Assembly: GCA_036925085.1 (NCBI GenBank)
Contig: JAUPFP010000064.1
Span: 469,330 to 533,329, forward strand
From: Brachycybe producta
Lineage: Eukaryota; Arthropoda; Diplopoda; Playtdesmida; Andrognathidae
Direction: 5' to 3'
DNA length: 64,000 nucleotides
Under the pieces are notes generated by a model. The model worked only from the letters and a program-made list of their open reading frames with translations. It was not told where the DNA came from and searched no databases. Below are positions 32,865 through 44,511 of this stretch, piece by piece. The position numbers were made by a program, and so were the translations under genes. Position 1 is the first letter of the stretch. Each line of letters starts with the position of its first letter.

Positions 32865-33849
32865 GTAAGTTTCTCTTGCTGTTAAAAAGTTTTTCTTTCG
32901 TGTTTATTGTCATTTCATTGACTGAAGTTAAGTTTCAATGAAGTTAATGACATGATCGATAATTAAAGGACCATCGGTTTGCGAATGGTATTGCTGTGTA
33001 GCCCCAGTGAAACTGTTTGGGGCGTTGTCAAAAGAAAAACTTGTTGAAGAAATGACAATTTCACGTTTAGAAGAACGTTTTTTTTTATATTTTGCGTCAT
33101 AAAACGCTATGAAAGTATTGGAATTTCGGGGGTTATACGGGTTATGTTATTACGTGGGCGGTCATAAGTTCCCACCCTCCTCTGGTCTCTTTTTCGTATG
33201 GTCACGTGATGCTTCTCCCTTCCATAAGTAACCAATTGCAGGTCGTCTTTTTAATTGTGTAATTTTTTTTTGTGTTTGTTCCTTTTCTTTGCACATTTTT
33301 TTATTTACCCGGATCTTCCTTTTTTTTGTTCTGGTTTTACGTGATGATGATGCTAAAAAGGCAGAAAGAAGAGTTCATTTTTATTTGCATTTATTAAATA
33401 TATAAATTTACTAATATTCTAATCTTGAAAATGACACGTTTTGAAAGGGGGGAGAGAGAGAGAGAGAGAGTTAAAAAGGCGGAATTTCAATAGAAGGTCG
33501 TTTGGTAATCTTGAAAACATTCTATTCTTGGCTTTTAAGCTTGTCAAGAACGTAGGTTTTTTTTATTTCTTCTGTAAATAATTTCAGAACCTGAGATAAT
33601 AATTTGTCAGAAGAAAAAAAAAGCGGTTTCATTAGCTGTTTTTGTAGTTGGCTACACTGTCATTTCTGTATGAATATTGGAATGACAGTTTGATAATTAT
33701 GTCATTAAATAACATTGAGCTACAGTGTTGTCAATTGAATTAGGTTTTACGTCGTGGTATAAATAAAGTCTTTAAGATGGTTTGCGAACAGCTGATTTTC
33801 GAACTCTTCATTATTCTTTCAGAATAGCAAAATTAAGAAAAAAAATAGA

Positions 33850-34025
33850 AAGTGTTTTAGAAACTAGAAGGGTAGCTCAATCACTTAAAGGTCATTTTCA
33901 CGTTAATAATCCGTCAAAATAAACTTTTTATGAAAAATATGTTTGGGGTCATTTTCAAATTCGCATAAAAAGCTTATTTTGAAAGATATCACCGTGAAAT
34001 TACCCATAAGTGATTGTGTTGTCTC
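33850..34025. repeat. Foldback MITE family FB-A, copy 4
   Basis: AGTGTTTTAGAAACTAGAAG, GGTAGCTCAATCACTTAAAG and TCATTTTCACGTTAATAATC form the left arm. TTCGCATAAAAAGCTTATTT, TGAAAGATATCACCGTGAAA and ACCCATAAGTGATTGTGTTG form the right arm. Lies in the long intron of the third gene. Confidence 0.7.
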
Positions 34026-34155
34026 GTGTCACTTCATCATTTTGCTATCAAAGTCCATTTGCACTTTTAAAACCACCTTCAGATGGGTTTATAAAGAGCT
34101 GATTTTCAAACTCTTGGTAATTCTGTCTTTGAGGAGCAACATTAACAGATACTGG

Positions 34156-34328
34156 AAAGTGTTTAAGAAACTAGAAGGGTTTAGTCAATCACTTAAGGGT
34201 ATTTTCAAGTTGGTGGTAACTTTCAAAATTAATTTTGTATAGACATCTCTGCTTAAAGTTAGGCTATTTTCAAAAGCTTATTTTGAATGATATCAATATG
34301 AAAATAAACACATCTAGTTTATAAAGCA
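34156..34328. repeat. Foldback MITE family FB-A, copy 5
   Basis: Left arm AAGTGTTTAAGAAACTAGAA, TCAATCACTTAAGGGTATTT. Right arm AAAGCTTATTTTGAATGATA, TCAATATGAAAATAAAC, ACATCTAGTTTATAAAG. It lies only about 130 bp from copy 4. Confidence 0.7.
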
Positions 34329-34508
34329 CATTCAAGCTTCGTTTTATTCTGCATCTGAAAGACGGAATAACCGAATAATCAAAAGTTCAAGAGGCGTTTG
34401 CGCCTTAAACCAAAAGATAAATTTCTAAAGATAAAGCAACGCCATGTTAGGTTAGAAAAAAAACCGCCAAAAGTGAGTGAAGAGTCGTCTACTTTTTGAA
34501 GCTAGAAG

Positions 34509-34722
34509 GAAGACATCACAGGCAACTGTAGACAGCTTCAGAATTTCTTTGGCTCCACCCTTTTATGAGCGTCATCAATTTCTAATTGGTTTGTTACTGG
34601 GCATGATGTCACACGCTCCGCCCTTTTTATTTATAATTAGTTGATATTTGGTCTGACGCTTATAAAAGGGCGGAGCCGAAGAAATTCTGAAGCTGTCTAC
34701 AAGTTGCCTGTGAAGACGTCTT
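34509..34722. repeat. 214-bp MITE, long inverted arms (GB family, member 1)
   Basis: Arms of about 65 bp: AAGACATCACAGGCAACTGT, AGACAGCTTCAGAATTTCTT and TGGCTCCACCCTTTTATGAG are mirrored by CTTATAAAAGGGCGGAGCC, AAGAAATTCTGAAGCTGTCT and AAGTTGCCTGTGAAGACGTC. The centre (TTGGTTTGTTACTGGGCATG, CACGCTCCGCCC) resembles the two GB elements at 34948 and 63465. Confidence 0.8.
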
Positions 34723-34947
34723 AAAATGTTATCCATTTTGTTTTCTACTTTCGTAGCTGAAGCACTAAGTGGAGTTTGCGCCCTCTATTGGTCACACTTA
34801 GTTTTGGCACAAAATGCTCACTATAGGGGGAGACCTTTTAATTTAGTTAAATTGAGTTAAATCTGTATATATCTAGATATCTTGGTTTAAAGTTAAAACC
34901 ACCTTTTGAAAAGTGAAATAAACCCAAATGTCTGTGTAGTTGGCAAA

Positions 34948-35141
34948 CAGGCAATTAGAAATCGGGACATACAGCCGTTGGTTCCGCATTTTTTATGACG
35001 ACCGGCAACTTCAAATTGTAGTCTGACGTTACATGCTCCGCCCTTTTCAACGTCTAACCACACAACAAACCAATTAGAAGTTGCCGGTCGTCATAAAAAG
35101 GGCGGAGCCAACTTCTGTATGTCCAGATTTCTAATTGCCTG
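34948..35141. repeat. GB-family MITE, member 2
   Basis: CAGGCAATTAGAAATCGGGA at the left and CCAGATTTCTAATTGCCTG at the right are inverted ends. Inside, TTATGACGACCGGCAACTTC pairs with GAAGTTGCCGGTCGTCATAA, a perfect 20-bp inner inverted repeat. The body shares CTCCGCCCTTTTCAACGTC with member 3. Confidence 0.85.
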
Positions 35142-36277
35142 TCTCGGTGTATGGCTTTGACATTTATTGATCCTTCCGTGTCCACGTGAGGGTCGTTTTC
35201 AGTTAACAGTGTTGCGTATTGCATCTGGATTCTGGTCATAAAAACTCCATAAAAGAAATGCACCTTGTTGTAATTGTTAATATTTTATTTGCATTCAAAT
35301 ATTAAGTGTAATGTCATTTTTACTTGCAATACAACAACACACGTGTCATTCTTTTTCTCAGTTAAACAAGTCAAGATTGTCATTTCTAGGGTACTTGGTT
35401 ACATATGTATATTCTTGAAGATATTCTTCGGTGTGTCTTGTCTTTTTGCATTATTCAGTCTCCAATTTAACTGTCCGTTCGCTTGATCCACTGATTAATA
35501 TCGATCTCTTCCCTAATATACGTGTACTTATATATAGAGAAGAGACATATAGAAATGACCTTTGCATGTATCATAAATAAATGTCGATTTCATGACAGTC
35601 ACGCCGACACACGCGATGCGCTGTGCACTTTTTTGTGTGGTTATAATCCAGATTCAAGTAGAAAATGATGTATGGATGGCGCCTGAACTTCATCTTGAAC
35701 CCTCAGAACAGGATTTCAACGTAGAAAAAAAAAAACTGTTTTGGGAATCCTTTAATTTTCTGTGTTCAAAAGTGTCAAGTTTTCTAAACGAATTTGTTCC
35801 TATGACGTATTCACATATTGTGATGAGGAGGTCCACAAATACATAGAGAAGTGGGATGTGGAGGGTTTGGTGATTTGAGTTGTAATTGATTTGGTTTGGA
35901 AAATAGTCATTCCTCCCCCCCCCCCCCTCGCGCTTAGTGTCTTTTGCTATTGACGGATAATGGATTTCCGATTTGATTTTTACTGTCCGATAACTTGATA
36001 TATCCGTTCGGTTGATGATTAATTAGCTTAAAATAGAGCAATGGCGTATCTTTTGCATACACATACACATATTATCATTTCTTCTTGCAATTTTTTCGTA
36101 GAATTTAACAAATTATGTGCCTTATATATTGTCGTATGCAGTGAGTGAACCACGAATACTCACAAATTACAAATTTTAACTAATTTAGTGAATTACTGTA
36201 ATTAAGTAACTTTCACCAATAATTAACAGTTTGCCTTTTTAACTAGGGTTCAGAATTTTATGTAATAATCCTATACC

Positions 36278-37222
36278 AAGCAAGTGTTTTTCAATTTGTG
36301 GGCCAATTAGGGCCAATTGTGAAGTAATCATCATTAAAGCCAGAGCTTTGGAGCAGAGAGCACAGAATATTGGAGTGCCGCATGTGCTTGCTCAGAGCTG
36401 AAGCACTTAGTATTTTTGACCGCGCTCCACTACTCCAGTTTTTTTTTTTAAATGTTTATTAAAAGTAAAACTTACTGAAATACAGGTCAAAAACCAAATT
36501 ACAATTTAGTCTACCAATTTATTTAATAAATGTCGGTTATTTGTGTGAGTTGTCTTGTTGGCCTTAGATGGTGCTATTTATGTTAATTTAGGGCTATAAT
36601 TACAGTCATGATGTTTTACCTTTTTAAAGAAGAATCTAATGTAGCTTCGGTTAACTGCAATTCTTTTTCAGAAAATAGTTAGATTTTTTTTCTTCTAATG
36701 TCGATTGTTGGTGGTAACAGTTAACTAGTTAATGTAAATTATAATCATTGAGTATTAAGATGGCTATTTAAACATTTAATTTGTCCGTATAGTGCTAGAT
36801 GGCGCTACCATCTCTCCATAGTATTTCTATGGAGAGAGAGAGGTGGCGCTGTCGAATGCTACATGGATAAATTAAATGTTTAAATAGCCATCTTAAGTAA
36901 CCATGAGTAGAAGAAATAGTTCTTTTAAAATACATTAGATTTTATTAAATTTAATTCAAAATTAATTTGAACTGGAGTATGGGAGCTATTAAAAATTTTT
37001 GTTGCTCCAAAGCCCTGATTAGAGCAACTGCAATTTTGCTTTTTCTAATAAAAAAAGACTAGTTAGAGGCTAGATGTCTGGTTACTACAAGTTGTCAACT
37101 GGAGTTCTAGCCTCTAACCAGTGTTTTTGATTGAAAAAAAAAATGTAATTGTTGGTTGATCTAAACTGGATTTGTTACTTCACAATTGGCTCTTGGCCCA
37201 CAAATTGAAAAGCATTTGCTTT
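36278..37222. repeat. Nested foldback, about 945 bp
   Basis: Outer arms: AAGCAAGTGTTTTTCAATTT, GTGGGCC and AATTGTGAAGTAA near 36278-36328 mirror TTACTTCACAATTGGC, GGCCCACAAATTGAAAAGCA near 37174-37222. Next layer: AAAGCCAGAGCTTTGGAGCA (about 36338) against TGCTCCAAAGCCCTGATTA (about 37004). Third layer: CTACTCCAGTTTT against AACTGGAGTATGGG. Innermost: a 142-bp hairpin at 36755-36896. A separate hairpin with TAGTTAGAGGCTAG / CTAGCCTCTAACCAG lies at about 37060-37124. Confidence 0.8.
36755..36896. repeat. Inner 142-bp near-perfect hairpin
   Basis: TTAAGATGGCTATTTAAACA, TTTAATTTGTCCGTATAG, TAGATGGCGCTACC and TCTCTCCATAG at the left pair with CTATGGAGAGAGAGAGG, TGGCGCTGTCGAATGCTACA, TGGATAAATTAAATGTTTAA and ATAGCCATCTTAA at the right. 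The loop is only a few bases. Confidence 0.85.
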
Positions 37223-37404
37223 TTATCGAAACATTTAATTACTTTCTTAAAATTTAGTAATTGTTTTAAATTTTGTCACTGAAATAATAATCTAATTACT
37301 TTAAAAAGTTACTTGTTCGTATTTCTTTTAAAAAAAAATAATGTTATGGTGTAGACATTATTTCTTTAAAAAAAAAACAAGATGTAAGATTGTAGTCACG
37401 AAAA

Positions 37405-37850
37405 AAATGGATGTTTAATAACATTTGACCGGAAGTAGCACTAAGGAAAATTTATTACACTAACTAACCAGCACTAACGAATGGAACTACATGTACTTTG
37501 GTCGTTAGTGCTGCTTTGGGGAGGGGGGGGGGCAACTTGATGCTGTGTGGTCCCCCATGAAAGAAAATGCGTATTATCTGCTAAACCGGAAGTATAATTA
37601 GCACCTTTTTGTGGCACTAAACAGCACTAACACAACATTAATGATTGGCGTTATTTTTTTGGGGGGGGGGGGGGGAGGGGGCAACTTGACGGCAAGCTGC
37701 CTCCCCCCCCCCAGAAACACATTTAAATAACTTTTGACCGGAAGTAGCATTAAGGAAAATTGTTTGCAGCACGAACGAATACGGTCGGTTTGGTTGGACC
37801 CCCAACTCTGGGGGGGGGGGGGGGCAACTTGATTGATCTCCTAAACCTGC
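37405..37850. repeat. Three degenerate tandem units each with a long G run
   Basis: Units of about 130-160 bp share AACATTTGACCGGAAGTAGC / AACTTTTGACCGGAAGTAGC, AGCACTAAC-type blocks and, after a run of 10-16 G, GCAACTTGA (about 37532, 37681 and 37825). A C run at about 37704-37713 follows the second unit. The array ends about 130 bp before the splice acceptor at 37984. Confidence 0.7.
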
Positions 37851-37984
37851 ATAAAATGAGCTTTGTTTAGCTCATAAGTCGAGGTGGCGCGCCAATTTAT
37901 TGACTGAGTGCGCCCTAATTAACCTATTATTATCCTGTTTGTACATATGTAATTAATCTAATTTGATTCTGTTTTGTTTTTTAG

Positions 37985-38142
37985 GTTTCTCCGGCTATTT
38001 TATTTTATTTTCTTCTTTGGTTATTTATTGTTATTTGAGTGACTTAAACTAATTCACTTAAAAATAATATACTTATGATGTTTGTGTGGTGTTGTTATTG
38101 TTGATCATCATCATCATCATCATCCTATTTGATTGGTGTACA
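37985..38142 (+). other. 5' UTR part of exon 2, third gene
   Basis: Acceptor CTGTTTTGTTTTTTAG ends at 37984. The coding frame has a TAA at 38065-38067, so translation cannot start earlier in this exon. A (TCA)n run at about 38105-38124 sits just ahead of the start codon. One or two short upstream ATGs occur in other frames. Confidence 0.6.
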
Positions 38143-38333
38143 ATGGCCGCCAGTGATGGACGTCAACGTCGTTGTCGTTTCCTATCAATACCTGAAACTG
38201 ACCACTTAGACGGTGCCTTATTATGTTTATCTCAGGAGCAACAAACTACTACAATGACGGGTGTCAATGATGCGACTCCGCTTACAGAGCTTCCATTCAC
38301 AACGATCCGTCCACTGCAACAACCAGCTTTCAG
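38143..38333 (+). CDS. N-terminal coding exon of an unidentified protein
   Basis: ATG 38143 is in strong context (ACAATGG). The exon encodes 63 residues plus two bases, beginning MAASDGRQRRCRFLSIPETD and ending RPLQQPAF, with donor CAG|GTTAGA at 38334. Composition is balanced and unlike the surrounding AT-rich DNA, which supports real coding. The segment is polar, Thr/Gln-rich and disordered-looking, with no domain I recognise. The next exon is either at 38401 (67-nt intron, phase-compatible) or far downstream, possibly beyond the window. The context suggests an N-terminal leader of a longer protein. Confidence 0.65.
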
Positions 38334-38400
38334 GTTAGAAAACCACCGGTTTTTTTTTTTTTTTTTTTTTTTTTTTTGCATTTCTAATCTTATTTTACAG

Positions 38401-38596
38401 CGCTTTGCGTTTCTATTTATGGTCTTTCGTTTGTCTTAATTGTTTTTTATTATTCAAACCCATTTTAATTATTTTATATTGTCACTTGTATCGAACCATG
38501 GGTCTTTGTTGTTACCTGTTGAAGTGGGGTGTTGGGGCCACAGTTCATCATACATTTATGATACAAAATGACGCCATAAAAGCTATTGCAAAATGA
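38401..38596 (+). CDS. Possible terminal exon of third gene
   Basis: Acceptor CTTATTTTACAG ends at 38400. The phase fits the preceding exon (AG|C), the intron would be 67 nt, which is typical here, and the frame stays open to TGA at 38594-38596. It would make a protein of about 128 aa with a strongly hydrophobic stretch (LRFYLWSFVCLNCFLLF, PILIILYCHLY). T-rich DNA gives hydrophobic frames by chance and no AATAAA follows closely, so this may be spurious. Confidence 0.25.
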
Positions 38597-39009
38597 GCAA
38601 TAATTGTTGCATACAGTATGTAATGCTACGTTTGGAGGCCGCTTATGTCTCCGGAACGGAACGATAAAAGAGAAATCGCTGCTACATGGTCTTTTTCTCT
38701 CTCTCTCTCCCTCTCTCTCTTTCCACGTGGAGGTGACTTGTTGACTTCATTTTTCGAACGCGTGTTTTTTTTTTTTTTTGAATTTGTGCGCCAATTAGTT
38801 GTATGCATACAGTATTTGGGAATGAGTTTCTTGACTGTCGGATAGATGGCGATAGTGTTTCTTCAAAAGGTATGAAAACTTGAAGACAATTTGAGAAAAA
38901 TCAGCTCGTTTTGACTACTTTTTAGGTCTGGTCTTTTTAGTCAAGGATTTAGTATAGCACACTGAAGGTGAACATTTTATAGCCGAAGATGAAATTTAGT
39001 GTCATCTAA

Positions 39010-39349
39010 GGGCATTACACAGACGAACCACTTTTAGTGGTCGAAATAGACTGCAAATAGTGGTCGATGTCTGGTCCCAAAACCACTTTTCAAGTTGGCT
39101 GGGAAGTGGTCCTAGTGTTGTTGAATTTTTTGGAATTTTAATTTGAAAAATTGCTCTCCAAGCAGCTTGGAAGGTCGATAGCAGAGGGACAGAAGTCCAA
39201 TTGCAGCATGCGAAATTTATTCATTATCAAAACCTCAAAAAAAAAAAAATGGTCGTATAGAGTCGACTGGAGTGGTCGGTTATGGCCACGCGCCGACCAC
39301 TTTTTGTAATCCATCTCGACCATTAAAAGTCGCTCGTCTGTGAAAGCTC
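39010..39349. repeat. 340-bp MITE
   Basis: GGGCATTACACAGACGAACC, ACTTTTAGTGGTCG at the left mirror CGACCATTAAAAGTCGCTCG, TCTGTGAAAGCTC at the right. Flanks are TAA and TAT, close to a 3-bp TWA duplication. GTGGTCGG and CGACCAC blocks recur inside. Confidence 0.7.
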
Positions 39350-41712
39350 TATGCTTGTCTACTTTCAGTTTCTGCATTTACTTGTGTGAGGAAGATGAAG
39401 ATGTATTAAGGCCAAGATTCCGCTTGCAGAAAAAAAAAATACACTGAAAACAGAAAGGCTGAAAATGTATTAAAAAACTGAAATTATTTCAACTTTTTTT
39501 TATCAGCATTAATAATTGAAAGGCATTTTTTTCTAGAAACGTGTATTTCTGTTTTCTGTGAAAATCCTTGAATATTTCTGTTTTTTTTACATATGAGGGC
39601 TGTTTTTGTTTGCGTGGACTTGTATTTCTCCTATTTTAATCAACTTCTCCATAACCTAGAGTAAGCTGAAATTGTGTACACTGTAGCCTCTTACTAGGTG
39701 CGACCTATTAATTTATCAAACTTTGACAGATCCTCAAATGGCCACCTACCTGTCCAGGATCCGCCGTTATAAGAAGGAGGGTATAACCCTTAAGTAATGT
39801 ACTTTTCATCAAAATAAAACAAATTGCACTCCTGTAGTCCCCCAAAACAAAACAAAAAACATGTCTTAGTAGAAATAACAGCTTGTACCGAAAAACGTAC
39901 GTAGTTTTTTTTTTCTTCCTAGTTTTCTTCTGCATGTGGGATCTAGGCTTTATAGTAGCTCGAGATAACTTGAACACAATAGCAGAAAACCTTGAACAGC
40001 TTAAAGAAAACACAGAAATTGTCTGCCCTTTTACTTTTCGGTGGCTATCCCTTTATAAAGGTAAATCTATGGAAATTAATCCGAGAGTAACGTTTTGGTG
40101 AACAAACGGGTCTGTGTTCGGATGCGAAAGTCAACCACGGTTTTTGCCCTCAAGCATGAGATTTGTGTTAGGCCTATACTTGTAATTTAAAAGGCACTTG
40201 AATGTTTAAATGAACCAAAAACGAAGCCTTTAGCCTAGGTCAGACTCTTAGGTGGCGACTGGTTGTTGTCGTTCACTGTTTTTGTCCCCCCTTTAAGTCC
40301 AATTTCATTAGACGTTGCCATATAAAAGGAGCGTAATTATTATAATTAATAATTAATGAAGAGTGGAATGAAACAAACAAAAAAAAAAAGGTTTCTGTGG
40401 TTATTTTTTCCTTTTTAGTTTTATATAAACCGAAGTTAATTAAGTAAAGTTTTTAAAAGGGTTTTATACGATCATGATGACGTCACACAAATGTATTAAA
40501 AATAGGGAAGATTCTGTGCGGAAGGGGGGGGGGGGGGGGAGAGGGAGGGAGGTAGGATGTTGTTGTCCAGGTGACCAAATCTGAAGTTGGTCCATTTTGA
40601 AGGTTGTGGTTGGTTCACTTTCCAAGTGATTTTATTGAAGGAAGATGATGTTTTTATTGGTAATCGATACGAGTGGGGCGAAGGGTTCAATCGTAACAAC
40701 AACAAATTTAATTATAAATTTGTGTGCCCCTCCCCCTTTTCCAACATACTGCCCCTTTGATTCCGAGCCCGCCTCCCCCCCCCCCCCCCCAATTTCTTTT
40801 AACTCTAGTTTGGATTTCATTTTATAAATGGGGATGCAAAGTTTTGTTTGTGTGTTTTTTTACGAGTTTTGACAATGAGGTCCGCTTCATTTGATTTTCT
40901 CAACAGAATCAACTTCTTGTTTCTCGTTTAACTTTTTATTTGTCCCTCTTTTATTTTATTTTAAACAACAGACACTTGAAAGTTTGAAAAGGGGTTTTTT
41001 TTTTACATAAAAAGACAAGAAATCGTTAACTTATATTACAAGGGAGGAGGGGGGGGGGGAGGAGAACAAAAGAGATCCTTGTTTTATGGGTAATTGAAAA
41101 CGGAATAAATTAATGAGAATCTATTCTTTTGTGTTGTGGACTTGATGCGGAATAAACTTAACTTTGTTCGTGTTCATTTTTAAAGACCCACCACGCACTT
41201 ACTGTATAGAAGTGACACATCGATTATTGTGAATTTTGGACTTCTTTTTCATTTAGTTTATTGGAAGTTAGTTTTAAATTGGGAAGAGAGGATTAGGTGG
41301 AGGTGGTTTTTAAAGGTAGAATAAGTGGATGGAGACGGAATGGTCTTTCCATTCAGAAACGCGTACTAATGACGTCAGTAATACATTTTTTTTTTAGCTG
41401 AAATAATAAATCAATTGTTAAATTATTTGTAGTATATGTGTATTTTTTGTGGAGTTTCTAGTTGCGTATTGACTGAGTTTAACGTGTGGGTGGATTGAAT
41501 TTTAAAGCTAATGGGTGTAAGTGTGGGTGTATTGGGGTTTTTCGGTTGTGAAATCGTTTTTTTTCTGGTAAGTGATAATTGGAAAAATAGGTTGAAAGTG
41601 GTCTTTAGTAACGTTGAAATCGGTTGAAGGATGTCTAAAACTTGCAAATTGGCTCTGAAATTCCCATTCATTTTTGTAGAAGTACAAACTTATTGGTTGT
41701 CTGTCAATCTTT

Positions 41713-42179
41713 GCCTAGTACACACTTCGATACAAAATCGCGCGACACTAGTATCTTGCCTTGTCTCGAGACTGTCGAAAATATAGTCGCTAGACTGTCT
41801 AGAGACAATTTTCCGAAGTCTTGAGAATATGTAAGACAAAATTCTTGTGTCTTTTGTATCCCACACCCGGCCGAAACGAAACTTGTGCACACCATTTTGT
41901 AGTGTGGACGTGTTGCAAAACAAGAAACTCGTCAGTTAGTTTAGTCACTTAATCAGTCCTCAAAGGATGAACATGTGGACCAGTGGAGAAAAAACTCAAT
42001 CTGAAGGAGGATTTGCAGGCGATGTCGTGCCTATAAGATGTCACACTGATTTAGAAATGAGATGTGGACGCGCGATAATGTATAGATATACAGTACACCG
42101 TCTCGCAACTGTATCTCGACAGTCGCTAGACAGTCCGGATACAATGTCGCGTGACTATGTTTCCAAGTGCGTACTAGGC
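41713..42179. repeat. 467-bp MITE with arms of about 100 bp
   Basis: The left arm GCCTAGTACACACTTCGATA, AAATCGCGCGACACTAG and TAGTCGCTAGACTGTCTAG is mirrored on the right by CTCGACAGTCGCTAGACAGT, AATGTCGCGTGACTATG and AAGTGCGTACTAGGC, with scattered mismatches. The middle (about 41890-42080) is unique in the window and has no recognised gene. Confidence 0.75.
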
Positions 42180-43680
42180 TTTAGGTTGTGTGCGTGTGAT
42201 GCACTTTGTGCTTTTTAATTACTGAGTGTTGATATTTTGCGTGCGACCACTTAGTGTGACATTGTGTTTTGATATCTTGAGTTAGTTAGTTAAAGATTTC
42301 AGGCCCACCCGCCGCCGATAGGCTTTAGAGGCCCCACATGAAAAAGTTTTATCAGGTTTTTTTTAAAACTATACTCGGTCACCATAGATGATCAGGTGTC
42401 GCATGCAAACTGTGAGGATTTCGTCCAAGCACCAAATGGGTTGCTTTCGAAGATCGATACCACTGCAAAACCCACGAGGGCTTCTTTGAGGGTCTTGAGT
42501 GTGACTGTTTGATGTTTTTAGTGTGACATTGTGCGTGTGATGTCTTGAATGTGACTTTTGGTATGATGTGTGACTTTTCTGCGACTGTTCTTTGAATGTC
42601 TCTTTTGAGTGTTGTTGTCATTATGTGTATTTGTCTGTCTGTTCGGTGATGTCACTGATTTTGATGTTTGGAGTGTGGGTGTCTTTTGAATGTGTGTTCT
42701 TCCGTATGTGTTTGTCAGTGTTGCGTTTTGTCAATTTGTAGTATGATCTCTCTTTCTCTGTATTGTTATTGGGAAGCACTTTTTTTTTGTATGTGTTGTT
42801 TTTAATGATTTCGACTAAAGACTTTTTTTTTGTGCTTTCCTTTTCTATATAGCCTTGTAGGCTGATCTATAAATAGATCTTCTCCAAACTTGTCTTAACC
42901 AATTTATTGTTTGTTTTTGGACGTCATGACTGACAACCAACCAACCAGCCTCAGAATCCGACGGCTCTTTACATCCAATAAGGCAATGTGAAAAGGATTG
43001 TTTATTTGAGGCTGTCGTTTAGAAAGAGCTAAATTAAATGAAATAAAACGGATAGAGACTTAAGTTCTATCTTAACAGAGCTCTCTCTCTTTTTTTCTTC
43101 TTCTTTCTGTTCTTCTTATTGACAACTCTTCTAACTTCTTCCTTTATTCAGTTGGTTCTCTTATTTTTTTGTTTTTGTTTCTCGTTCGCACTTTCACTTT
43201 ATGAAAACCTTTATTTTTTTTTCTCTCTTTCTTTGTTTTTACGTTTTCTCTTAATTGCATTAAAACGTAACGAGTTATTCATTGGTATGACGAAGGTTGG
43301 TTGTGTAATTAACAATCTTTAGATTGAAGTCATTCCCAAGCTTTCTTTTGGTTTATTTTGACGAGTTGATTTTGACGAAGAAGAAGAAAGAAGAAAAAAA
43401 AAAAAATAACGAAAAACTCATCTTGTTTCTATTCTTCACCATCATCATAATTAAACAGCCTCAAAGGATTTTCTTCTTAGAGCTTTTTAGTCTTTTTATT
43501 ATACACTGTAGACATTACTTGCGTGTCGTCGTCGTCTTCTGACTGGGTTTCTTGTTTGTGTACATAGGATTCAAGTTTATTCTTCTTCTTCTTCGTTAGG
43601 AAAAGTCTTAATTAAAATTACAAGTTATGAAAATTTGTTCTTTGTGTTAAATTTGTATATATACACGTTATGAACTACGT

Positions 43681-44152
43681 CAGGGGTCGGCATACTACGA
43701 CTTGCGGGCCAAATCGGGCTCCGCTTATTGTCCCACGCAGAGGAGTGCTGGGAAAATAATTTGTTCCTGGCATTATTTTATACTGGATTGACAATATTTT
43801 TTGAAAAACAAAAAGAACAACCGACCCAATTGAATATCTCTGCCCAAATGACTACCGGCCCTTCTGGCATTTAATTGCCCGAGCTGCCCTATGGCCAGCC
43901 CGCCTCTGGTCCCACGTACTAAACAATGCAATTAATTGAAATTGCAGTTCATTTTAATATAAATGAATTGCTTTTTCACTTAATGCATTTTTTTAAATTT
44001 TTTTAGTAAGTGATTTATTGAAGGAATTGGTTTTTGTTTTTGTTAGATTTGTGTTTGTAGTCAGTAGATGGCGATGTACGCTTTTCTTACATCTTGGTCC
44101 GCAAATATTTGACTATATTTGGCCCTTCGCGGAAAATGTTTGCCAATCCATG
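43681..44152. mobile_element. hAT-type nonautonomous element, 472 bp
   Basis: Starts CAGGGGTCGGCATACTACGA, TTGCGGGCCA and ends GGCCCTTCGCGGAAAATGTT, TGCCAATCCATG, imperfect inverted ends of the well-known CAGGGGTCGGCAAAC type. Flanks AACTACGT (43673-43680) and GACTACAT (44153-44160) agree at 6 of 8 positions, as for an aged 8-bp target duplication. No transposase frame. Confidence 0.75.
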
Positions 44153-44511
44153 GACTACATAATGTATGCTTGCTGTTTCATTTTGTCCTACATGTAACAT
44201 GTGGGTCCAAAATGCAGAAGAAAAAAAAAAAACTGAACATAAAATTTGTCTAATTTAAATAATTATTATTTCTATTTGATAAAAATGAGGCAGAAAAAAA
44301 AATACAATAACTTGTTTATTCCGTCATACGGAATTACACGAATTATCCTTAGCCGTGCTAATTAACATTTACGGTATTTTAAGTTGTTAGTAGTTTTGTT
44401 GCAGAACATTAGTTTATAATTTTAAAAATAATCTACGGAATGAATGATTTATTTTAAAATTATAATCAAGATATTTTCTAGCAAAACATTTTTTTTTTAA
44501 TTATTATAAAA

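Noticed and set aside
35592-35846. 84-codon open frame in the long intron of the third gene
   Set aside because: No recognisable domain and no supporting acceptor or donor with a fitting phase. Could be revisited if RNA reads map here.
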